Source of the DNA: JAAYKM01 sp964408155
Lineage (GTDB): Bacteria; Desulfobacterota; Syntrophia; Syntrophales; JAAYKM01
Reading direction: 5' to 3'
Length of the DNA: 30,519 nucleotides
Assembly (NCBI GenBank): GCA_964408155.1
Contig: CAYOYJ010000008.1
Location: forward strand, 1 to 30,519
Shown here: one piece after another, positions 6,861 through 13,899 of the stretch
How the letters are laid out: every line of letters starts with the position of its first letter
Position numbering within the stretch: the first letter of the stretch is position 1
Position numbers and translations under genes: made by a program
The notes under the pieces: generated by a model
Seen by the model: only the letters and a program-made list of their open reading frames with translations
Databases searched by the model: none
Told to the model about the DNA's origin: nothing

Positions 6861-8549
6861 TTACTTTTCTCGGGCATAAGGCCAGGCCATGATGCCCCCT
6901 TCCATAACCGTGACATTGTTCCAGCCGTTTGCCTCCAGCACCAACGCTGCTTCGTATCCTCTCAACGATATTTTGCAATAGCAGACAATTTCCGCATTTT
7001 TATCCGTCGGGAGTTCATTGAGCCGTCTGCGCAATGCCCCCAGCGGAATCAGTATCTCCCCGATACCCAGACGCATGCCTTCGAATTCAACGGCATCGCG
7101 GATGTCTAAAATAAAGAGCGGGACTCCCGCATCCAGTTTCTCCTTCACTTGTGCGGCGCTGACCCCTTTCATGCGGTTTTTCATCTTGTTCTGCATCACA
7201 TGCGCCGTGGCAACGAAATGATCGATGGCCAGAGAAAACGGCGGTGCATAAGGCAAATCTGCGTTCACGATATCTTCCACGAAGAGTTTGCCGGAAACAG
7301 CCATGGCCCACTGCGCAATCTGTTTGGCCACATCACCCGGGCCGACACACTGCGCTCCCAGTATTCTGCCGCTTTCTTTTTCCACAACAAGCTTCGTCAC
7401 GAGGAGCTTTCCGTTCATGAATATGGGCTTATCGGGGCTGGAATTAACCACGGTGACAACATCGAAGCCGGCTTTTTTTGCTGAACGCTCCGTCAGGCCG
7501 GTTACCCCGGCGGCATACTCAAAAATCTTACAAATGCCGGTCTGAATCGTACCCGGGAATTTAACCGCGTTGCCCAGAACGGCATTTTCCCCGGCAATGC
7601 GACCCTCAAGATTGGCCAGATCGCCATAAGGTGCATGCACTTTCGTGCCGGTGATGCGGTTGGTGATTTCAATACAATCTCCGGCCGCGTATATATTCGG
7701 ATCCGATGTCTGCATGTAGTCGTTGACCGCAATGCCTCCGGCCTCACCGATCTCCAGCCCCGCCGCAACGGCCAGTTTGGTATTCGGCCGCACACCGACC
7801 GCCACAACCGCCAACCCGCACGGCAATTCCGTGCCGTTGGAGAGCTTCACGCCTTCAAGTTTACCGTTCTGTCCTAAAAAGGCCGCCACCCCATAATTCG
7901 TAATCACGTCAACCGATTGGCTGCGGACATGATTTTCCACCAGTTTGGCCATTTCCCAATCAAGAAACGTCAGGAGTTGAGGCATCATTTCGATCACGGT
8001 AATGTCGATACCGGCCAGCTGCAGCGCTTCACAGGTTTCGATGCCGATTAACCCGCCGCCGATGACCACCGCCTTTTTTATTTTTTTCTCGTCTCTGATT
8101 TTTCTCAGGTAATCCGCGTCCTGGAGCCTTTGAAGCGTCGTGATCCCCTCCAGATCGGTCCCCGGAACGGGAGGCATATTGGGCGTCGCGCCGGTTGCCA
8201 GAATTAACGAATCATAGGCCAGTTCGTCCGTTTCCCCGGTACGCAGATCCCGACAGGTGACTTTTTTATTCACGCGATCAATGGCAATAGCCTCCGTTTG
8301 AACACGCGCCTGAACTTTTTTGGCATTCATGTAGAACGTCGGATTGCGGACGATCCCGGTCGGTGTACACAGCAGCATATTCCGATCGTCGAAAAACCCT
8401 CCGACATAATAAGGATAGCCGCAGGAAGCCATTGAGAGGTCCGCTTCCTTTTGGATAATGATCACTTCCGCCTGTTCATCAAGACGTCTTGCTTTGGCCG
8501 CCGCCTTCGGTCCGGCGGCGGAACCGCCGATCACGATGATTCTTCGCAT
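6861..8549 (-). CDS. FAD-dependent CoA-disulfide/persulfide reductase with C-terminal rhodanese domain
   Basis: A 562-residue protein in three parts: an FAD-binding Rossmann fold starting MRRIIVIGGSAAGPKAAAK, an NAD(P)H-binding fold (VVIGGGLIGIE, near residues 150-162) with dimerisation domain, and a C-terminal rhodanese domain (about 460-562). The single active-site Cys43 in ASCGYPYY is the signature of CoA-disulfide reductases rather than two-Cys reductases. The rhodanese loop CYCKISLRGY places a candidate persulfide Cys near residue 525. Such CoADR-rhodanese fusions reduce CoA-disulfide, CoA-persulfide or polysulfide with NAD(P)H. The ATG at 8549 is chosen for its GAGGAGAAAGG ribosome binding site; a longer frame adds 15 unlike residues. 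It lies upstream of the MinD-ferredoxin operon with a 121-nt gap, and could supply reduced sulfur for cluster assembly. Confidence 0.9.
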   Translation of the reverse strand: MRRIIVIGGSAAGPKAAAKARRLDEQAEVIIIQKEADLSMASCGYPYYVGGFFDDRNMLLCTPTGIVRNPTFYMNAKKVQARVQTEAIAIDRVNKKVTCRDLRTGETDELAYDSLILATGATPNMPPVPGTDLEGITTLQRLQDADYLRKIRDEKKIKKAVVIGGGLIGIETCEALQLAGIDITVIEMMPQLLTFLDWEMAKLVENHVRSQSVDVITNYGVAAFLGQNGKLEGVKLSNGTELPCGLAVVAVGVRPNTKLAVAAGLEIGEAGGIAVNDYMQTSDPNIYAAGDCIEITNRITGTKVHAPYGDLANLEGRIAGENAVLGNAVKFPGTIQTGICKIFEYAAGVTGLTERSAKKAGFDVVTVVNSSPDKPIFMNGKLLVTKLVVEKESGRILGAQCVGPGDVAKQIAQWAMAVSGKLFVEDIVNADLPYAPPFSLAIDHFVATAHVMQNKMKNRMKGVSAAQVKEKLDAGVPLFILDIRDAVEFEGMRLGIGEILIPLGALRRRLNELPTDKNAEIVCYCKISLRGYEAALVLEANGWNNVTVMEGGIMAWPYAREK

Positions 8550-8670
8550 TGAATATCCTTTCTCCTCAGTGAATTTACCATCACAAATGATCAAACCAGG
8601 TTATCTTGCCGCTATGCCGGAACACCCGTATAAGGCCCTCCTGACGTTTGCCGCCTTACGACCTGAATAT

Positions 8671-9033
8671 TTAAGACCAATGCCCTGCCACATCGGCCGC
8701 GCCGATCTCCGGAAGAACTCCCCGGCGGTATTGCTCCAGGGCCGCAGCCACCGTTGCCGCATCCGAATGGAAAATCTTAATGCCCGCAGCCGCCAAAACA
8801 TGAAACGCCTTCGGGCCGCAATGCCCTGTTACCAAGGCCTTGGCTCCCGCGCGTGCAATGGCTTCAGCGGATTGAATTCCCGCCCCCTGGGAAGCCTGCA
8901 CACCTTGTTGGTTGTCCATGACTTCAAAGGTTTCCGCTTCCAAATCATAAATGATAAATTTCGGGGCACGGCCGAAACGACTGTCCAGCGGAGAATCAAG
9001 CTGATCCCCTGTCGTCGTAAAAACCACTTTCAC
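8671..9033 (-). CDS. NifX/NifB C-terminal-like (dinitrogenase iron-molybdenum cofactor) domain protein
   Basis: A single-domain 120-residue protein of the NifX/NafY/VnfX fold: it starts KVVFTTTGD, continues with DSRFGRAPKFIIYD and ends with the conserved GHCGPKAFHVLAAAGIKIF segment. Family members bind FeMo-cofactor precursors in nitrogen fixation, but stand-alone copies are common in non-fixing anaerobes beside MinD-ferredoxin ATPases, where the role is unknown. No nif structural genes are in the window. It lies after a terminator-like hairpin (9090-9131) that separates it from the DUF5320 gene, so it may have its own promoter or be read through. Confidence 0.88.
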   Translation of the reverse strand: MKVVFTTTGDQLDSPLDSRFGRAPKFIIYDLEAETFEVMDNQQGVQASQGAGIQSAEAIARAGAKALVTGHCGPKAFHVLAAAGIKIFHSDAATVAAALEQYRRGVLPEIGAADVAGHWS

Positions 9034-9089
9034 TGTTATGCTCCTTTCGTATGGCTATGCAAGATTTGCAGTGTCTCGCCGGTGAAATC

Positions 9090-9131
9090 ACGAAAACCGG
9101 GCTCCCCCCTGAATGGCTGGAACCCGGTTTG
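9090..9131 (-). terminator. Rho-independent terminator after the DUF5320 gene
   Basis: On the minus strand AAACCGGGTTCC pairs with GGAGCCCGGTTT (one G-U) around a 14-nt loop (arms within 9093-9130), followed by a short T run. It may be a partial terminator, since the next genes run the same way. Confidence 0.7.
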
Positions 9132-9181
9132 TCAGAAGGCAAAGCTTCTCTTTTTCCTCAAATTTATACGCTGAGTCAACC

Positions 9182-9559
9182 TTATGCGGTTTTCGCAGAC
9201 TCGATATCTTCAAGCCGCTTTTTGATCTGATCCAATTCAGATTGCAGAAAATCGGCCTGCGTTTTAAGCGCCTGTTTTTCCATCTCCGGATCGTTTTGTG
9301 AATAAGGCGCCCAATTCCCGTACGATGCGCCATAGTTACCAAAACGCACCCGCCCCGGCATACCTGTCGCTGCAAAGCCCTGACGCCATCCACGACCGCC
9401 ATTGCGGAATCCACGGCCACGGCCAAATCCGCACCATCCACCAGCCCACGGCGTGGCATTGGCATATCCTGGCATACTATTATATCCTGCGCAAAAACCC
9501 ATACCGCGTCCCGTCATGGCTCCTGCTCCTATTGGTCCAGTTCCGTCACCTCTTGGCAT
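9182..9559 (-). CDS. DUF5320 family protein
   Basis: A 125-residue protein with the hallmark DUF5320 start (MPRGDGTGPIGAG then MTGRGMGFC), a Gly/Arg/Trp/Phe-rich low-complexity middle with Cys residues, and a C-terminal helix (about residues 90-122) with a heptad-like coiled-coil pattern. AGGAGG lies 7 nt before the ATG at 9559. The function is unknown; members regularly occur beside NifX-like and MinD-ferredoxin genes in anaerobes, as here. It is separated from the NifX-zinc ribbon fusion by only 17 nt, so both are on the sigma-54 transcript, and a terminator follows at 9090-9131. Confidence 0.88.
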   Translation of the reverse strand: MPRGDGTGPIGAGAMTGRGMGFCAGYNSMPGYANATPWAGGWCGFGRGRGFRNGGRGWRQGFAATGMPGRVRFGNYGASYGNWAPYSQNDPEMEKQALKTQADFLQSELDQIKKRLEDIESAKTA

Positions 9560-9576
9560 AACCTTTACCTCCTCTC

Positions 9577-10200
9577 TCAAACATTTCTTGTTCCTTCTCT
9601 AATCATATTCGCCCCACATTCCGGGCATTTGCGCTGAAAACACGGCACGCCCTGTTGATGGGGTTCTTTTTTGCCGCATTGCGGACAAACACAGAAACCT
9701 CCCGCTCCGGCGGCAAGCATACCGCCCGGACGTCCGGCTCTCTGCCCGCCGCGTCCCGTGCCGCGTCCGCCACCCTGGCCCATTCCCCCGCCTTGTCTTC
9801 CACGCATGGTATTTTCCTCCCTGTAAAAACTCCACCTGTTTGAGAAGGCGCGGCGACCACGCCCGCAGCAGCCGGGCATGACGTAAGCATCGCCTTTAAG
9901 ACCTGCCGTCATCCAAGCCTGAATCACTTCTCGCAGATCACCGGTGATAAAAGGAACGACCTGAATGCCGTTCGCCACAACAATCTCTTGCAAAGATCGG
10001 GTAATCGCGCCGCATATTAACGTACCGACACCCAGCTCCGACAGCCGAAAAGCTTTCTGTACCGGCAGTTCGTCATCCAGAATCTCCTCCTTTTCCCGCA
10101 CCAGTTTTCCGGCATCAACATCAACCACGAGGATCTTTCGCGTTGTATCGAAAACCGGGGCAATGCGATCTTCCCAGACTGCAAACGCGGCTTTTTTCAT
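9577..10200 (-). CDS. NifX-like domain fused to a Gly/Arg-rich zinc-ribbon tail
   Basis: A 207-residue frame with two parts. Residues 1-110 form a NifX-like domain (starting AAFAVWEDRIAPVFDTTRK and containing TLICGAITRSLQEIV). Residues 132-207 begin with a Gly/Arg-rich stretch (MRGRQGGGMGQGGGRG) and end in a zinc ribbon with CPQCGKKEPHQQGVPC and CPECG motifs. To my knowledge the second part is usually a separate small gene beside NifX-like and DUF5320 genes. A strong internal Shine-Dalgarno (9816-9822) precedes Met132, so the tail could also be made on its own. The joint CCGRGRRAFSNRWSFYREENT looks like an old intergenic sequence read through. A sigma-54 promoter lies about 40-55 nt upstream of the start. 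Confidence 0.82.
   Translation of the reverse strand: MKKAAFAVWEDRIAPVFDTTRKILVVDVDAGKLVREKEEILDDELPVQKAFRLSELGVGTLICGAITRSLQEIVVANGIQVVPFITGDLREVIQAWMTAGLKGDAYVMPGCCGRGRRAFSNRWSFYREENTMRGRQGGGMGQGGGRGTGRGGQRAGRPGGMLAAGAGGFCVCPQCGKKEPHQQGVPCFQRKCPECGANMIREGTRNV
9805..9822 (-). promoter_or_regulatory. Internal ribosome binding site and start for the zinc-ribbon tail
   Basis: Minus-strand AGGGAGG (9822-9816) is 8 nt before ATG (9807-9805), inside the NifX-like fusion gene and in the same frame. Translation from here would give a 76-residue Gly/Arg-rich zinc ribbon protein. Confidence 0.55.
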
Positions 10201-10238
10201 TCTGTCATCTCAAAAAAACTTTTCTTACGGATAGACAG

Positions 10239-10254
10239 GCAAGCATTATGCCAA
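10239..10254 (-). promoter_or_regulatory. Sigma-54 (-24/-12) promoter
   Basis: The minus strand reads TTGGCATAATGCTTGC: TGGCA for the -24 element, TTGC for the -12 element, and exactly 10 nt between the invariant GG and GC. It drives the NifX-zinc ribbon and DUF5320 genes, with transcription expected to start near 10227. The sigma-54 activator encoded just upstream (10384-11772) is the obvious candidate regulator. Confidence 0.85.
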
Positions 10255-10383
10255 GGGAATAATCTTATTATCCATGAGTTAATATTCCGTTATTTATAGA
10301 CTATTTATTATGGATGATTTGACGAACCGGGAAATGCCATAGCGTCGATGCAACGATATCCGAGCGAGACAGGTGCACCGGTG

Positions 10384-11772
10384 CTACGATTTTCGCGTGG
10401 AGCGACCATCCGATGCGGGAAAGGGAATGCCCATTCTTTTCATCCGGCGCAGGAGTGTAGTCTTATGAACACCCAACTCCTTCGCCGCTCGTTCCCGATT
10501 GTTATCATTCTTTTTCAGGGCGTTAAGAATCAACTGGGATTCGAGCGCCACGCGGGCTTTCTGGAAATCGGGAATCAGAGAAGTCGATGGATGGGGTATG
10601 GTCAATTCTTCCGGAAGATATTTCATTTCAATCATTCCTTCATGGCATAAAATAAATGAACGCTCGATCACGTTTTCCAGTTCCCGGATATTACCGGGCC
10701 ATTCGTGGGCCATGAGCAGGGACAGCGCCTCTGTTGAGATTCCGGAAACGGATTTACGCTGCAGATGATTGAAACGTGCAATGAACTGGTCAACCAGAAG
10801 CGGGATGTCTTCCTTGCGTCGCCGGAGAGGGGGAAGTTCTATCCGGACCACGTTAATGCGGTAATACAGATCTTCGCGGAATTGGCTTTGACGCATCTGT
10901 TCCACAAGATCCCTGTTGGTGGCGACAATCACCCTGATGTCCGTCGCTTCCGGCCGTGTTGCCCCCAGCGGTTCATAGGTTCTTTCCTGCAGCACCCGCA
11001 GCAGTTTTACCTGGATAGCCGGACTGACCTCTCCGATTTCATCCAGGAAAAGCGTACCATGGTCGGCCAGGGCGAATCGACCCGGCTTGTCTTTTCCTGC
11101 CCCGGTAAAAGCCCCGGCTTTATAGCCGAAAAGCTCCGATTCAAGCAGGGTTTCCGGCAGGGCGCCGCAATTAACCGCAACGAAAGGAGAGCTTCGGCGC
11201 GGGCTCAATTCATGGATCGTCCGGGCAACAAGTTCTTTTCCCGTTCCCGTTTCGCCCAGGATGAGAACGGTGCTCCCACTGACGGCAATGGGCGGCAGAA
11301 TTTTAAAAATCCTGTGCATAAGCGGGCTACGACTGGACAAATCACCGAGAAGAAAACGGTTCTCCAATTCGAGTCTTAACGCCTCCAACTCGGAAAGATC
11401 ACGAAAGGTTTCTGCGCCGCCTATCACTTTTCCTCCGCTGTCGCGGAGAACCGCCGTTGAGATACTGATGGGAAGGCGATTTCCCTCATGATTAATAATG
11501 TACCCGGATTGCCCGATGACCGGCCGACCTGTTTTCAGGGTTTTTTGCAGGGCGCAATCCGCCCCGCACATGCTGGATCGGAACACATCGGCGCATCTGC
11601 GCCCGATAGCGTCCGCACGCGATACGCCGGTGATCTCTTCCGCTGCGCGATTAAACGACGTGATACGCCAATCCTGATCAACCGTAAACACACCATCCGA
11701 AATGCTCTCAAGAATCGCTTCCGTCGGTGTGACCATGACAACATCCTTATCCTTTTTATTCTGCCTGCTCAT
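10384..11772 (-). CDS. PAS domain-containing sigma-54-dependent transcriptional activator
   Basis: A 462-residue bacterial enhancer-binding protein. The order is an N-terminal PAS domain (about residues 16-125), an AAA+ domain (about 145-385) with Walker A GETGTGKE (173-180), the sigma-54 contact loop GAFTGA (220-225) and Walker B LFLDEIGE (241-248), then a Fis-type helix-turn-helix (ERAAKELGVHKTTLLRRM, near 423-441). There is no receiver domain, so it senses a signal through PAS. The PAS carries Cys 60, 69 and 73 (the SSMCGADC segment), a Cys pattern seen in other PAS-sigma-54 regulators and possibly a redox or metal sensor. It lies directly upstream of a sigma-54 promoter on the same strand, so it most likely activates the NifX-like/DUF5320 operon. 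A weak AAAGAG precedes the ATG. Confidence 0.92.
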   Translation of the reverse strand: MSRQNKKDKDVVMVTPTEAILESISDGVFTVDQDWRITSFNRAAEEITGVSRADAIGRRCADVFRSSMCGADCALQKTLKTGRPVIGQSGYIINHEGNRLPISISTAVLRDSGGKVIGGAETFRDLSELEALRLELENRFLLGDLSSRSPLMHRIFKILPPIAVSGSTVLILGETGTGKELVARTIHELSPRRSSPFVAVNCGALPETLLESELFGYKAGAFTGAGKDKPGRFALADHGTLFLDEIGEVSPAIQVKLLRVLQERTYEPLGATRPEATDIRVIVATNRDLVEQMRQSQFREDLYYRINVVRIELPPLRRRKEDIPLLVDQFIARFNHLQRKSVSGISTEALSLLMAHEWPGNIRELENVIERSFILCHEGMIEMKYLPEELTIPHPSTSLIPDFQKARVALESQLILNALKKNDNNRERAAKELGVHKTTLLRRMKRMGIPFPASDGRSTRKS

Positions 11773-11902
11773 GATATTGGCTCTTTACAACGTTGATAGT
11801 GTAGAGCGAACAAAACAGATGGAATCGCGGGCGGTTTAACGGGATATCCTCTTTTAAGCAAGATATGCATGAACCGTCATCAGGGAAGGCAAAATTCCTA
11901 AG

Positions 11903-11969
11903 CGGGCCGCTGGAGATTGCAGATGGAAATGATCTCCGGATCGAAATCGGCCGTTATTTCAGCGGCCCG
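11903..11969 (-). ncRNA. Candidate structured RNA, three-way junction (leader of the sigma-54 regulator or 3' UTR of modA-like gene)
   Basis: Minus-strand arms CGGGCCGCT and AGCGGCCCG (9 bp, extendable to 10) enclose two hairpins: GAAAT/ATTTC with an 8-nt loop and GGAGAT/ATCTCC with a 14-nt loop, joined by a 5-nt linker. All arms are perfectly complementary, giving a compact 67-nt three-way junction. It lies in the 236-nt gap between the modA-like stop and the regulator start. I cannot match it to a known riboswitch family; it may be a cis element or simply a complex 3' end. Confidence 0.4.
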
Positions 11970-12008
11970 TCTCGATCTTTTTATTTTCGTCTATGAACCC
12001 TCTGAAAT

Positions 12009-12869
12009 TCATTCTTTACCAGCCCAATCTCCGGGAAGCACATATGATCCCCCCGCAGGCAGGGAAGCGCCAATCCACGACGTGGCTTCGTCATAAGTTG
12101 CAAAATAGTGGTATTTTTTGAAAACATCCCGACTCTCTTTAGCGATCAGATAATCGAGGAACTTTTCCGCCAGAGCTGTATTCGTAGAAAAAGGGAGTCG
12201 GGCCGCCTGGCCGACGCCGATGCGTTGCAGATCGGTTTTCTCCAGTTTGATCGTTTCAATCTTATCAGGATACCAGCTGCTTAAATAACTGAAACCGATT
12301 ATCGCATCCACCTTTCCCATTGCCAGAAGCGCGGCCAGTTTACCGAAGTCCTCACCGTAGGTAACGATGTTTTTTCTGAACCGCTTCCTCTCCTGGGAAC
12401 TGAGGGCTTTGTCCACAATTTCCGCGCCCAGCATACCCACATAAACTGTTTCCGGATTACCCAGGGCAATACGTGTCCCCGGCCGGGTCATGTCCCTGAG
12501 GGACCTGATGCCCCTCGGATTTCCCTTGCGGACGTTGATGGCGGGAACGAAATACCCCGTATTCCGGATCGAGTCTTTGACGATCAGGCCCTTGGCGTCG
12601 GCTTTCTTCATGATATCCGGGGAGGGGGCAATAAACACATCGCCCCGTTTACTGAGCATGATCTGGGATAAAAGGGTGCCGATACCGGCATAACTCACAT
12701 CGACCGCCGCGCCGGTCTGCTTTGCAAAAGCCGCGACAATTTCCTCCATCGGCATCTTAAAGGCGGCGCCGCACATGACCATGATCCTGTCGTCATCGGC
12801 ACGGCTTACCACGCCCGTAAAAAATAAAGCAAAGATCATCATGAACACAACACATAGTTTCTTCATCAT
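12009..12869 (-). CDS. ModA/WtpA-like periplasmic oxyanion-binding protein
   Basis: A 286-residue protein with a Sec signal peptide (MMKKLCVVFMMIFALFF, likely cleaved after SRA near residue 24) and a type II periplasmic-binding fold of the molybdate/tungstate group. Family-like segments are MCGAAFKMPMEEIVAAFAK, then a GIGTLLSQI and DVFIAPSPDIM stretch, and later GKVDAIIGFSYLSSW. Family members capture molybdate or tungstate for a ModBC or WtpBC transporter. No permease or ATPase gene is adjacent: the gene is followed by the structured element and the sigma-54 regulator, and preceded by a DUF364 gene 33 nt upstream. It is therefore either an orphan partner of a distant transporter or a sensor-type binding protein. 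The true ligand could be another oxyanion. Confidence 0.8.
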   Translation of the reverse strand: MMKKLCVVFMMIFALFFTGVVSRADDDRIMVMCGAAFKMPMEEIVAAFAKQTGAAVDVSYAGIGTLLSQIMLSKRGDVFIAPSPDIMKKADAKGLIVKDSIRNTGYFVPAINVRKGNPRGIRSLRDMTRPGTRIALGNPETVYVGMLGAEIVDKALSSQERKRFRKNIVTYGEDFGKLAALLAMGKVDAIIGFSYLSSWYPDKIETIKLEKTDLQRIGVGQAARLPFSTNTALAEKFLDYLIAKESRDVFKKYHYFATYDEATSWIGASLPAGGSYVLPGDWAGKE

Positions 12870-12902
12870 GCTGCCTACTCCCGTTTAATAGAAATACACT
12901 CT

Positions 12903-13628
12903 TTAATGCCCATACGGACAATACCTCTCAAAACCGCATAAAGCGGCAATTCCGGCAACAGTAACACCAAAGAATATAACCGGTTTGCCGTTAAGAAATT
13001 TACCCATGGTACCATTGACGGCGGTCGATCCCGTCGACAGGATGACATCACACCAATCAATCACCTCCGGTGTCGCTTCGGGACCATCGACAATGACGCC
13101 GGCCCTTTCCTTTCCGATATTGTCTTCATCCAAATCGACGATTCTTAAGGCGAAGGCCCGGGAAAGGCCGGCTGCCATTGCCGGTTGGTATCCGATCAGG
13201 GCAATCCTGGAATCTCCATAACGATCCTTCAAGTACGTCACAAGCTTCTCCGCGCAAAGACCCGGCTCCTTGTCACGACAGTGAACCGTATCCGTAACCA
13301 GATTTTCATGGCGCATGACGGCATTGAGCGTTGCAACAAATATGGCCCGCTGAAAATTATCGGTTGGATCCAAAGACAGAACATCCCGTACGTATCCCTC
13401 ATAATTACCGGGCGTGTCCGTAAAGGCCTGCCCTTTGGCTCCCTGAAAGTCGGCTTCCATCATGAACTCTTTGCCCCGCATAAGCGGAAAATCATTGCGG
13501 TCCGGTTCGCCGATGGCTTCCTTGGCGGTCAACGTTCTTGCCGAGAGAACAGTGACGCGTTCATCAGCAATCGATCTCTCATCGATAATCCGCGCCAACT
13601 TTTCTTTAAGGTTCTGATAAAAATCCAT
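12903..13628 (-). CDS. DUF364 family protein, putative metal-chelation protein (second copy)
   Basis: A 241-residue protein related to the DUF364 group, with a Rossmann-like C-terminal half: IALIGYQPAMAAGL near residue 156, then VDLDEDNIG, a WCDVILSTGSTAVNGTMGKF segment and GKPVIFFGVTVAGIAAL near the end. Cys residues sit in VHCRDKEPGLC, WCDV and the C-terminal LCGFERYCPYGH, possible metal ligands. The ATG at 13628 is 6 nt after AGGAGG; a longer frame adds 5 residues. The 33-nt gap to the ModA-like gene suggests one transcript, linking this DUF364 protein to oxyanion or metal uptake. The function of the family is not established. It is diverged from the copy at 566-1318. Confidence 0.75.
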   Translation of the reverse strand: MDFYQNLKEKLARIIDERSIADERVTVLSARTLTAKEAIGEPDRNDFPLMRGKEFMMEADFQGAKGQAFTDTPGNYEGYVRDVLSLDPTDNFQRAIFVATLNAVMRHENLVTDTVHCRDKEPGLCAEKLVTYLKDRYGDSRIALIGYQPAMAAGLSRAFALRIVDLDEDNIGKERAGVIVDGPEATPEVIDWCDVILSTGSTAVNGTMGKFLNGKPVIFFGVTVAGIAALCGFERYCPYGH

Positions 13629-13753
13629 TAAAAACCTCCTCAACAGCTTAACCGGTGTTCACGACGACACAAAAATATGTCCCCGTTCATTCATTCTTTT
13701 TGGTCCGCGTTTCTATTCAATTACCAAAGTCTGACTTTTTTCTCCATCCCGAA

Positions 13754-13796
13754 ATAATGTTTCATTATCTTTCCGTATGTGCGCATGCACACATGC
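13754..13796. promoter_or_regulatory. Palindromes in the DUF364-modA upstream region
   Basis: Two inverted repeats stand close together in the 271-nt gap upstream of the DUF364 gene: ATAATG-TTT-CATTAT (13754-13768) and TGTGC-GCAT-GCACA (13778-13791), the latter interleaved with GCATG-CACA-CATGC (13783-13796). They are candidate operator half-sites; I recognise no specific regulator. Confidence 0.35.
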
Positions 13797-13899
13797 TGTT
13801 TTTCACCCTATACGTCAAGGTATTTTGTCTGCCTGTCGTTTCACGGAAGTGATGTTCCCGCATGCTGCCATGCTCAAACAAGGGCATCCGGCACCATAA

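Noticed and set aside
8648..8670. GG-N10-GC spacing on the minus strand upstream of the CoADR-rhodanese gene
   Set aside because: The -12 part reads CGGC rather than TTGC and the -24 part is poor; chance match.
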